NCBI GenBank assembly: GCA_905178155.1 | Contig: CAJINV010000001.1 | Span: forward strand, 4,692,747 to 4,756,746 | DNA: 64,000 nt | Source of the DNA: Amoebophrya sp. A120 | Lineage: Eukaryota; Sar; Dinophyceae; Syndiniales; Amoebophryaceae | Direction of reading: 5' to 3' | Shown here: in pieces, positions 33,201 through 45,200 of the stretch | Layout of the letters: the number at the start of each line of letters is the position of its first letter | How positions within the stretch are numbered: position 1 is the stretch's first letter | Position numbers and translations under genes: made by a program | Notes under the pieces: generated by a model | What the model was told of the DNA's origin: nothing | Databases searched by the model: none | What the model saw: the letters and a program-made list of their open reading frames with translations, nothing else

Positions 33201-36200
33201 CGCCCAGAAGCCGGGGCTTCGGATCGTCAAGATGGCCCCGGAGGAGTACATAGCGTCTCGCCGCAAGGAGATGCAGGAGGCCGCCGCACCAACCCAAACC
33301 AGTGGCGCCGCCAGCCCGTATACGTCGCTCCGCCGGGCTGCAGGGTACCAAGCCCCGCCGTCCCGCGCCCGCACCCAGGTTGGCGGCCTCGATGATAAAG
33401 AGGGAGCGCGCACCCAGGTAGACGACCAGCGACGGGGCTCCCATGATCGGCGCCGCCGCACAAGCAACCAAGGGCGCGGCCGCCGCCGCCCCGACAGCCG
33501 ATCTCCCCGCCGACGTTGCAGCATCAAGGCGTCGCGCGGCCGACCGGAGTCGAGACCACGTCGTCCGGGCAACCGCTCCCCGACTGCCCGCCGCCGGGAG
33601 TCAAAGCCGCGTCGTCGCCACCGCTCTTCCAGATCCCGGTCCCACCGCCGGGGCCGCAGCAATGCAGGGCGCCGGAGGCGCACCCAGTCCCCGAGAACCT
33701 CCAGTGCGAGAGCAGACAGTCGCCGACGCCCGGGAAGGCGAGAGAAGTAAGCGGCCCAGCGGACAGGGGAATGATAGAGCCGAAGTGAAGCTACCGAAGT
33801 GTTGCCGGATGATGAGGCCGAAGTGCCACCGAAAGAAGCAGATCGCATTAGAGCTTCAAGTTTTCCTCGGACACAAAAATCAATCTCTCTGCTGCAAATC
33901 AAAGTAGTGTCCGAAGGAAATCAAAATCGGTTGATGAAACTGCAAGCACTACGATCGCCAAATGAAGAGGATCTGCTTCCTCTACAATGAGCGACCCGAA
34001 TCGCTCTCGGAAAATGCGCGGTCGTCATCTCGAAAAGTGAACCTCTTAACAGAATGATACGGTCGTCATCTCGGAATATGATCCTTGCAACAGAGTAATC
34101 AAATGCTGAAAGTTCTGCCAAATGAAGAGCATATTCCGCGGAATGCATCGAGCTGCGATAAGCTGCCGTTCATTATACTCGAGGAATAAATGTGCTCAGA
34201 CACGGAAGAAGAGCTCCAAGGGGCAGCATCCTTCCCGATACTTCGCATGCCTGAAATAAATACAGACACAGGGAAGAGGAACTCAGTAAGTCGCAAGCCC
34301 GAGCTTGTCATGCGTAGTTGAAGTGCCAGCTCGTGTCATGCTAAGGGTAGTATCGCTCATTACTATTGCAACGCGGAAAGCCAGCTCGTGCCAAGCTAAG
34401 GCCAAGGGTAGTGTCGCTCACTAGTACTGCAACGCGGCAAAACCGGACCGACGTGTTCTCGAGCGCTGGAGCTATCTACCGTTCCCCTGAGCGTCCATAA
34501 GACGGTAAAAGCTGCGGCGAAGGTCGTGTTTGTCTTCAGACACGACGGCACGCGGGTCCAAACAGGAAAAATTCTTCTAGAACAGAGGGAAAAATCCAAT
34601 TTCAGGTCGTCCCTGGAGACGAACAGGCGGGAACTACGGGTAGCGCGCCAGCGACAGACCCCGGGCTCCGGAATGATCTAAACTGCGGCCCCGGCCCTTC
34701 CCGGCGGAGAGGGTTAAGAAACAGGGCGACGAGACGACCGGCCTCCTGCTAGCAGCCGCCCGCCACATCACGCGAAGCATCTACACGCGAAGCAGCGCCG
34801 CTTTCGTGTAGTGAGAAGAACCCGCCTGCCAGGCTTAATCACGGTGACCTAAATTCCACGACAAGGAATCCGTGCCCGGGCGATCGCAGATGGCTACTGT
34901 TCGCGGCCGAATGGTGGCAAGGCTAGAGGACCTCGCGCCGATCCTGGAGCACCCGGCCGTCCCTGCTCCTAATGCCCAACCTGATCAGCCTCCAGCACCA
35001 CCGCTTCCAGGGCCAGCGCGGGAGCCGGTCCCAGCCGAAGACGCGGCGACAGTACAGCCGAAGCACGCGTTCATCCTCAGAGCGGCTCTGGAGCCAGCCG
35101 GCACAAGGATGAAACTAGTTAAAGTCGTCCGGGCAGCATCGAAAAGACTCGCAGCCGGGCTGCGGGCAGCAAAAGAGCACCAGCTGCTCCTGGAAATGGG
35201 GCCACATTGTCACCGAGAACTCATGAACAAAGCCGCGAGCAGGAGCAGAGACGAGCAGAGCCGGGCGCAGCGGGGTGAAGTGGAGGAAACGGAGAGGATC
35301 ATCAGAGCAGGGTTGTGCATTCCCGGGAGCCCAATGTCCTACCACGACGAGATCGCGATGGCGGTGTGGCGAGCATGTTCGGCAAAAACCGGCCCGCTGG
35401 CTACCTGTCCAACCTCCTTCCCAGCGTACACGGGCGCGTGGCCGATGTGCGCAGCGGCCGACGACGGAGTCGCCCTCCGGAGAACAGACCACGCGTTCAT
35501 AGTCGACCCGCGCAACGGACTGCCAGACGGGTTAAAACGCGCTGCCTTCCCCGGCGGTGGGTACATCGCTGCAGACTGGCCCTCGTCCCCAAGTGCCTCT
35601 CTAGCCAGCGCCGGCATACGACACACCGGTAACCGCGTCGACATGGACTTCGCAAAAGCAAACGCCACGAAGGCGTTCGCGCGACGCCTCGAAGCGACGG
35701 CGAAGCAGTCGCATTTCTGGACAGCAGCGGACGGGAGGAAAGCAGCGGACGAACCAACAGAGGAGGACATGATCTGCGCGCCGGAGCGCCAAATCTCGAC
35801 GAGGAACATAGCAATCAACTCGGGCTGCAGGCACGGCAGATGCGCCGACTGTGTAGCCGAGGGACGCGCCCTTCTTCCGGTCTCCCGGCCGCACAACGAC
35901 ATAGTCCATCCCTACTTCGCGTCGTTTCTATCTGTCGAAAGCGTCCCAAAATCCGGCAAGCCCGCCGGCAAGTGGTTCCCGAAGGCAGGAGACCGAGGCG
36001 CAAGGCCACAAGCCGCCGATCCACCGGATCCAGCAGCGCCGGTATTTCTGTGGGTTCCGGCCGAGGCGGAAAGTCTCTTCTCTCCGGAAACGTGGCCGAC
36101 CAAGATGTGGAGGTGCACGCAGTGTGGCGAGGCATCCGGGCACGCAAGCATGATGCTGGCGCACGTCGTGCTCTGCCGCATAGGGCGGCTAGGGCGGCTG

Positions 36201-39200
36201 TCGGACACGGCACTAGCGAAGCTTACGGGCTGGGCCAGAGGGGAGCGATCCGGCCTGATCCGACATGGTCGCCTGATGGAACCGACGACAACTACCAGTT
36301 ACGACCTTGCTGCTCTTCGTCTGAATCTGTGCCACGCAATACCCCCGGAGGACCGCGAATGGTCAAAGAGCCGGCCGTTCATCCTGCTTGTTCTCAACGC
36401 ATCTCGGGGCCTTGCCACGCAATGGCCATGCCTCGTACACGAAATCCAAGCGTCGCAGGCGCTCGCGGTCGTCGTCTCCGAGGCCGATATCTTGACACCG
36501 GATATCCGCCCAAAGGTCCTGGACCTGCTCAACATAACGCTCCGCGGTCGGTATTTCATCTGGCAGTCGGAAAGGTCGCTCGTGCTGGTTGCGCACAGCC
36601 TCCGCCCTGCAGCACACGCCAAGGTGCAAGCGCTACCTGGCGCGCCGACCCTAGTGGCGATGCAGCTAGCCCACGACGACATCGCAGGAGAGCTGGTGGC
36701 CGGGTACTTGCCGCCAGCATCAACCGGCGACCGGGTCTCATTGCGAGAGCAGCAGCAGGCCGTAGTGAAGTACTTGGAAGAAGCGGGGCCCAGCGTCTGC
36801 GCCCTAGCGGGGGATCTCAACGTCAGCACCGGGGCAGTACTCGCGGAGCGCCCGAAGCGCAACGCCTTCCGGGACCAGATTACAGCCGCTGCAGAGCCGG
36901 CCGGGCTTCGCCCTTGCCTGGATCCGGGGGACGTTACCTTCCTCGCTGCAGACAGACAGCCCGACCTAGTCCTGCTCCGCCCCAGGGCCGCCTCCACGAA
37001 AATCGTCACCACCATCCAGACCCCCAAATTCCTGCCGGCAAACGCCAACTCCCACGAACGAATAGACTGCGAGCTGCGTCCCGCAGGCAGCCGGGAAGAG
37101 GAGGCGCGAGCCGCCCAGCCCCAGAAGCAGCTTCAGCCCGGCCTCGTCCGCCGATTTGTCTACCAATGGGCAAGCTTTCCACAGGACCTGCTCGACCGGG
37201 TACTTGCCCGAGCCCGCAAGGCCCTTGCCGATCCGGATCCGGACGAGGAGTTCACGAGCGCATCTCTGGGCCGGATCCTCCGCGCCGAAAACGCGCCGAA
37301 ACGGAAAGCCCCGATCCCCGCCGCGCACCTGACTCTCCTTCGCGGGGACGGAACCCTCTCACAATCAACTGCAGAATCCATGGAGGAGTTCCGGTGCAGA
37401 CTCCTAGAGGGCAAACCAGCCGGCCTGCGTCGCCCTCCAGAAGAGCAGCAATTATTGGAGGCTGAGATCCGCGCCATCATCGACCGCGCCCCAGATTGCC
37501 CGATAGAATGCACGCGAGACCTCGCAGCGAAGGCCCAGCGGAGACGAAACAAATCCGCCGCGGCGGGACAAGACGGCGTGCCTGCGGGTTTGCTGCTCGC
37601 AAGTTTCTCCCTCTGTTGGGCCATCTGCGCAGCCGTATGCGCGGCGCTAAACAACTTCTCCGAGCCGCCATGGAGCAAGCAATACCTTATCGCCTGGCTG
37701 TGGAAAAGCAGCAAGCAGGGAACTACGAAATTCCTAAGCCGTTTCTGGCGGCCTATCTCTCTTCTGAACGTGCAGGACAAATTTTGCGAAGCAATAATCT
37801 ACGAAATCGGCCTACCGCTACTCAGCGAATTCCATGACAACACAGCCTTCCACAAATCGTTATCTCCTGCCGTCGGCATTCTCCGCGCCCTACTCATCGC
37901 CATGCAGTCTTCGTCCAAATATGCCGCGTGCATAATAGGCGACATTCAGGGCGGCTTCGAAAACTGCTCCATGAAAGAGATCGTAGAAGTTTTAGCAAGC
38001 AGGGGGGCAAGCAAGCAACTGCTTACGGCGGTGGTGCATTGGATGACGGGCAGAACCATCCGGCTCCTGGTGGACGGTTGCATGTCTGCCACGATAGCCC
38101 TGGGAGAAGGCCTGGGGCAAGGCACGCTATTGAGCCCGGGATATTTCCGTATTGTCGTGGAGTCGTACCTGAACCAGCTCGGCCTCCGCTCAAACTTCCT
38201 GGAAGTGGTCACAGGCTATTGCGACGACATAGCGATATTCTGCACGGGCGAAACGGAGGCGGAAATCAAGGAGAAGCTACGAGACCGCGGGAACAAGCTG
38301 CTGCGGATGCCTTGGCCGGTGGCAGACTTCCGGATAGCCGTCCTGAGGTCCCCGGCTCATGCGAGCGGAGACGAGAAGGCCCTGGCCTCCTTCTTGCGCG
38401 GCTTCTCCGTCACGCTGGAGAACGGCCTGCGCCTCCAACCCCCAGAGATCGAAGTCGTCCTAGACAGTGACGCCTCCACCGCGGTACGGGTCCGGGGCCA
38501 AGGGAAGCGCTACAACAAAGCGGCCTACGCGGCGGTGCTGGGTGTGCCACTAACAACCAGCGGCGAAGCCTGGCGCAGCCATTTCGGCGATCTCCAGCGC
38601 CGCGTTTTCGCCTCCTCCACGGACACCAGCTCAACAGACGACTTCTCCCCCCTCGAGGGGGTCGACCATTTCCACCAGAAAATCTATAATGTCCTCCAGT
38701 ATATGTCGTCCGTGAAGTCCATGCTGTGCCCATCGGCCTTGGTAACTCTGGACGACATGGCCGAGAAGGCTCTCCGCCGAATCATGAAGATCAGCCCCAC
38801 AGCACCGGCATACTCTACTTTCCTTTCGGCGGGCGCAGTCGTCCCGTCAAGCGCAGCTCTAGCGGAGCGGACCGCGTTGTGCGCCCAGGCCATAGGGTTG
38901 GACGACAAGAACTTCGCGCGCGACATGACGGTGGGGGAGCTGTTCGACCTCCGGCGGCCGGGGTGGACCCATTTAAACATCAGCCACGAAAGACACCCTT
39001 CCGAACACCTGCCGGACGCGGTGCAAATAACAAACGCGGCTGCCACTTTCGAGAAGTACGGCCTTCCCCACGCGAAGGCCAACACGCCGGAGGTCGCAAA
39101 AATGCTGCGGGCCGACTTCGAGGCCCTGGAGCGGACACTGGGTCCGGGCCTCCTATGGGTCGCGACCGATAGTGGGGACGCCCCACCGACGCCGGGCGAG

Positions 39201-42200
39201 CCGCTGCGGAGCCCGAAAGAGCGGATGGCAACAATAGTGATGCGCCGGGGGGGAGACGAGAAAGGCGAGAACAGTCTAGCTCTGCGGCTGCGACATACCC
39301 TGGCCACGTTCTGGGGCGAAGCGGGCGCCCTCGGCGTCGCAGTCCTCCTGCTGTTCGATTCCCTCGACGTCCCGCTGGCGGCCATCAACGACCCGCGCAT
39401 AAAAGTCGTCGTCTTCCAATGCGATTCCAGTCCTTGCCTAGACAACCTGGCGTCATCGAGAACGGAAGAGACATGGGTGGCGCTACGCACTGCCCTCGTC
39501 CAATTAAGCAGGGCGCTCCCGCACATCAAGTTTGTCCTGCACTGGACTCCGGGCCACAGCTCAATCTCCCCGCACACGGAGGCGGACACCTTACAAAAGG
39601 CGTCCCAACTCCCGTCCGACAGGCTCGAGCGGTACATCGAGCTCCGTATCCCCCTCCGCCAAGTTCGCAACTTCATCCGCGCCTCTCTTCGAAAGGAAAT
39701 AGTAGATGCGGTGCGTGCGCGGGGCGAAGTGTCGCAAACAGGAGCTAGCCGCGGCCTCATCTCCGCAGAACTAGGGAACGCCCGGCCCTGGCTCCGCGGC
39801 CTCAGCTCCAAACAGCAATGGATAGCGTGGTCAATCTGCAGCGGCGATGGCCGACTCGCAGCCAAGGAGGCGGGCAGCAGTGCCGGATCGTCGTGGATTC
39901 GCTGCGGCCTGTGCAGCAAAAAGGTGTCAGCGACAACAGCTCTACCGGCGTCCCAGGGCGATCCTGCCTTCTCCCAACAAGACCCGGAAGTAGTGCTTCA
40001 GCAAGACGACACAGAATTCGGCGCGATAGACATAGCATCCGCGGAACTAAAAGCGCAGCAGGACCGCGCCCCTGCGGACTACGCCAACGCCGCGACGCCT
40101 CCCGTGGCAGAAACGGCTGCTCCCGGCCCGGAACTAGAACAAGATCAAAGCAATGACGCGCCGGGAGACGTTACGGAGGATGACGCAGCACGGGAAAGCC
40201 GTAGTGCGTCCGATCGCCATGTGTTGTTCAGCGGTTACGCAGTCCATGTCCTCTCCCAGGAGTGTTCCGCGATAAAAGAATTTCTGGCAGACAACGACAT
40301 CGAAGCGACACCAAGCCACAAGGCCCTTCGAAAACCGGCCAACGCGATCCGGGCCTTCTTGTCCTGCGTCGGGCCCCCCCCGCCCCCAGCGGGAGAGTGG
40401 CCAATAGAGGCGGCCCAGAGAGAGAAGCGCGACGACAAGCCCCCCCCTCCAGCAGTGCAGAAGAACATCGAGCGAGCAGCACGAGCGTACCACCTGATGG
40501 TGGAAGCAAAGGCAATGAACCCGCCGCCCCCAGCCTCTGCTACTCAGGACCCGTCTCCCGACCCCCGCCCGCGCGACTTCGTCCCGGACGAAGCGCACCG
40601 CTTCTACACTGCCGCCCCGGACGCCACTCAACCGGAAATAGCGGACGGAGCCGCGGCAGCAATTAGGGCCCTAGAGATAGTTCAGCCGGACCGCCCGGCC
40701 CCGAAACCGGGCGCCCCGGGCCCCGCCCCGGCCCCTCCACAAAAGCCGCCGGTGCTGCTATCGGGATTCTTTCGTGACCAGACCCCCTTTCGCCACGATC
40801 CCTGGTCCCACCTGCGTCGGCCGCCCCCCGCTCCCCAGTCCCCAGCCATCACACGCAGTAGGAGCCCTCGCCTGAGATACCGCCTTCCTACGCCCATCCA
40901 CAGCGCATCATCCTGCGCTGCAGCACGCAGCTTCTCACCTCCAGTCGAGGCCCCGGAGCTGTGCCTTCGTGCCCAGACGATGCAAATGCAGGTCGCGGAG
41001 TGGAGCGACGACGAGTCGATGGGCACCGCAGCTGCCGCTGAAGATTCCCGCCTTCCCGGGCAGCCGCTGATTGAGATCCCGCCGAAAGTAGAGATACGCC
41101 TGGACCCGGTGACAGGGCTCCCCATCGGTCCTTCTGACCCAGTATTCTGGGATCCGCTGGGGGAGCTCAGCGAGGACGCCTCGCAAGACCTCGAAAGCGG
41201 GCGGCACGTCTAACAAAAATAAGCAGCTAAGGGCAGGCTTCAACGTAGAAGCGACATGAGCTCGAAGCTGAGAGAAAAGGAGCCCCGCACACGAGCATAA
41301 TCCCGCAACAACATTAAGATAGGCTTTTGGCGCCATAGCGTGCTGCTTCGGCAAAAGTGCGCTCGACGCCGACGCACTAAATAGCACCAGGTTAGAACAA
41401 AGTCAAAAGAAAGCTACTGTCGCCCGTCACCGCAAAAACTAACTTTATCATCGTCGTCGTCTGTCATCGTCCTTTTCGTACCTGGCCTGCTAGGGCCCAG
41501 CCGGCAAACATGTGGCTTTCGGAAAGCAGGCTGTAATCGCACGACCATGGCAATGCTAAAAGCGTACGACTGTCACTTCTCGTCTTACTTTCGTTTACTT
41601 CGTAGTTCTGGTCTGCGTCTGTTTTTTTTGGTTTTCTGCTCCGGCCCCTTGCATGACATCTAAAAGTACATAATAGGGACGAAGGCGTGGTTGCCGCATA
41701 GTTGCGGCCTAAGAGAGGACCGCGGGCCTGTGTTGTTGATGGAGCCCACGCATGACGAAGTAGAAGCCTCATGAAATAGTCTCTCTGTGTCCTCTTCCAA
41801 TAACAAAATCACTAAGTCAGGAGCCGCAGGAGACTCGAGCCAGCGGAACGCGCTGCGGAGCCGCGCGACGAATCGGTGAGCCAGCAAGCCGAGTCCACGG
41901 ACTGTGCATCCAAGAGCCGGAAGTGGGCTGAGATCTGTCAGTCAACGTCGGTAGACTATGCATGTCAGTGCGAGTATGTATGGCTTCTCGCAGATGTAGG
42001 GCAAGATAGTCCCCGTTGTTTTCGCCTCAGTTATCTCTCTTCTATCTATGACGCCTGCCTCGGTGCTACCAGCCACGTAGCTGAACGTGTCTCGAAGAGC
42101 CCACCTCCGTGTTTCTTCCTCAGCATACGCACAGAGCCAGCGTCAGCCACCAGCTCGCCATGAAGATAGATTCTAAGCCGTCCGCTGCGGTGCCGCTCAA

Positions 42201-45200
42201 TCAGTCCGCCTCACAACCCGCTCGCACTGTGCCGACGACTATCGCGAGATGCCCAGGGTCGTACACGTCTCTCTGGGTCCGATCTCCGTGACATACCGCT
42301 GCGGCCCACAACTCCAAGGTGTACGCGCACACTAACGGTAGCCGCCCGATCAGTAGGTAGTGGAGGACTGTCCACGCCACCAAACCCGCCTCACCAGCCT
42401 ACGACCGGCAATTCGCAGCTGTCTTTCATCTCCGCGGTTCTATGGCAAAACCGACAGCTCGATGCCCCTCCGCCCGGCGAGTGCCTCACGTCGCTCCTGC
42501 AGGGCCACCCGTCCCTCCGACTGCGCCGCGCCGGTACCTGCGTCTCGCGTGCTGCTGGACCACCATCCTCCCGTTTCATATGCTGACGTTCTTCTGTGTA
42601 TCAATCCGTCAGTTTCCCGCATTCCGGCGCTCTCCAGCCAGTTCCAGTGTTGCGGTGGGGATAAGCTTCAAGTATCTTCCTTCTCAGTAACAGGCGCTCC
42701 CAGCTCGTCGTGCCGCAAGCTCACCAGCAATTCCTCTTGGGTCGAGGCCTTTCCTCGGAGGTGGGGTTGGGCTTGGGGCGCCAGGCGTATGGACGGCTTC
42801 GCAGCTACGTCGTGATCGACAAACTGAGATCGGCGATTCTAGTTGTGTTGCTGGTCCTGTGCCAGTCGCGGGGCATGTTCGGGTGTTCCGGGCAGTGCTT
42901 AGTGCACCCCTCGGACCCCGCACCCCCCCGGGCTTTAGTCGCGCAGTCTGTTAAGCATGACAAATCCCAACATGACAAATCATTTCAACTTTGACGATTT
43001 CAAACCTGACGCTTCCATAAGCAGTACCCCGTGTGCGTGGAGGGCCCGGGCTGCAACGTGAAGAACGAGTTCATCCGCGTGTTCGCGGACTACTCCGTCT
43101 ACTCCTCGGGGATCTGCATGATCTGGGATCGCTTCTTCCCGGACACCGCGGGCGGCGCGTGGAACGGCCGCGACATTGTCAACGACGGCAACGGGTGCTT
43201 GACCCTCACACTAGGCGATCTCGGCTTCTTCGTGGACGGACGCCCCTCGTATATCTTCTCGTTGACCGAGGCCAGCACGTTCCCGCTCTCCAGGCTGGTA
43301 TCCAGGACGAAACTGTCTACCCTGGCGACGCTGGTACAAAGACGAATTTTTGTTTTTTTTCTGCAGTTTCTGGCTCGCCTTGGCAGCTCGTACAGTGCCG
43401 AAGAAGCTTGTGCTAAATTGATTTTTTTCTGCATAATTCTAATGAATTATTGATTTCGAACACAAAATCAATCGAAGTCGAACTCGAAGCAAGAACGCTC
43501 TCCACGCGAGTGACTTAACATTCGCCGCTAGTTCAATGTGATTTGTACACGTAAATCTAAAATCAATCATTCTCCCATCTCCTCAGGTGATGATCCTCCT
43601 TTTGAATTGGTTCCTGGTTTTCTGGGGATACAAGCACGACGAGAAGGTGCGCAGCGACCAGCGTGCGGGCATCATTCCGTACACTGCGTTCCACTACGAC
43701 GGCGACGGGATCCACACGCCCCAGAACGCCAACGACCCGATCGCCTACAAGTTCGCGGATAGCCGGAACCAACTCTTCCTGAAGACGTACTGGAACGTGC
43801 TGAAGCGGGAGCACTTGGCGATCGCCCCGATCTTCTACCACGAGACTTTTACGCGGCCGCAGCGGCTGCTGTGTACCATGGGGCTGATCCAGGGGCTGAT
43901 GGCGATCAACGCGATGGTGTACGGCATCCCGAACAAGTTTGCGTCCAGCGAGCAGTTCGTGATCAGCGGGATTTTATCCTCCCTGCTGATGTTCCCGGTG
44001 TACTGCGTGTTCCTGATGATGTTCACTTCGCGACCCATGCCCGCGAAGCGACGCATGATCAAGAAGCGCCAGGTGGCTCGCGAGTTGGACTTGATCAACG
44101 CCGAAAAGGAGAAGTTGATCGCGCAGTCGCAGTTGCTTCCGAAGGACGCCGCACCCATGCTGCCGATCGGCGGTCTGGCCCAGCAACAGGAGTCGATGGC
44201 GCTGTTGGCGCTGCCGCCGCCCATTGCGGGGCCGGGTCCGGGCGCAATGCTCGCGCTGCCCGGGCCGGGCGGGTTCTCCCAACCTCCGGCGCCAAAGTAC
44301 CCGCCGCCGCCGGGGTACGCGAAGGCGCTGCCGCCACCGCAGGAGCTGCTGCCACCCATCTACTTCGGACGCGCCGGCATGCCGCAACTGCCCGCGCTGC
44401 CGTCGTTCACGCCGCAGCCGAAAACCTCCACCCCGCCGCAGACCGCGGCCGCACTAGGCGGCATGCGGGCCATCACGCCACGGGGGAGGGCGCCGCTGCC
44501 GCCACCGGCCATCGGGCCGCCGGGGGAAGGACCCGGCACACCCATGGCCGCGGAAGGCGCGCATAACCTGACGCCAAACAGCGGATTCAGCACGCCGTCA
44601 CCCCTGCACGCACCAAGGGAAGGCATGCACTTCATGGTGCCGGCCTCGTCCAGCAGCAGCAGTTCGTCTTCTCGAGGTTTGTTGAGTGGCGGTAGTTCAA
44701 GTTCATCTAGTTCGTCGTCCTCTTCGAGCAGGAGAATAAATCAAAACAACTTAACATACCGAGAGGAACAACAGAACACGAGTGTCGACCCTCTTACGGT
44801 GCAGCAATATCCAGGCGTGCAACAGCCAGAGTCGTTCTGGAGCCCCGTGCGGTCCGGCGGATTCCGGTACCACCCGAATGATGAGAGGATAAGACAGGGA
44901 AATGATGTTGAGAACAGATCCAGTAGTTCGTCCTCTGCTTCGTCCGAAGCCTCGGAAAGCCCACGGGTCGCCTCACCCGCCATGAGTGCACGGGAAGCCG
45001 CGCACTCCGGCGACGAGTTCGAGGCCGAGGAAAGCATTCCCGTGAACTGGTTCGAGGGGGACCATGAAATGATGCCGCCACCACCGGGAGGAGCCGGGAG
45101 GCCCCCACCGCCCCCGAAACCGCCAGCGCTGAGTGGCATGCCGAGTCACAATCCAAATGGAGGTAAATTGATTTTTTACATTATGCGTTTTTAGTACTAA

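Larger units (their letters stand above)
31233..42970 (+). mobile_element. Full-length non-LTR retrotransposon (LINE), 11.7 kb
   Basis: Order: spliced-leader 5' end, short 5' leader, ORF1 (31312-33750), 1.1-kb spacer with short tandem repeats, ORF2 (34890-41213) and a 1.7-kb 3' region ending GTCTGTTAAGCATGAC. Both ORFs are uninterrupted, so the copy may be recent and possibly active. The flanking 11-bp duplication CATGACAAATC supports target-primed insertion. The left boundary overlaps the leader by two bases. The right end has an additional partial copy of the target sequence, so the exact 3' end is uncertain by about 15 bp. No LTRs are seen. Confidence 0.88.
30963..43019. mobile_element. 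Introner, family 5, split by a nested LINE
   Basis: The introner ends are 30963-31232 and 42982-43019. They carry inverted repeats TATGGGAGCGTCAGGTTTG (left) and its counterpart CAAACCTGACGCTTCCATA (right). The TSD is AGCAG (30958-30962, 43020-43024). Removing 30963-43024 joins CAG CAG to TAC CCC in frame. Without the LINE the element would be 308 bp, close to the 309 bp of its sister at 59846. Confidence 0.9.

Noticed and set aside
32784-33902. 372-codon antisense frame over LINE ORF1
   Set aside because: Complement of the Arg/Ser-rich repeats; no features of its own.
30963-43024. Interpreting the two LINE ORFs as exons of the polycystin-like gene
   Set aside because: Introner TIRs, the TSD and the in-phase join from 30962 to 43025 show that they are intronic.
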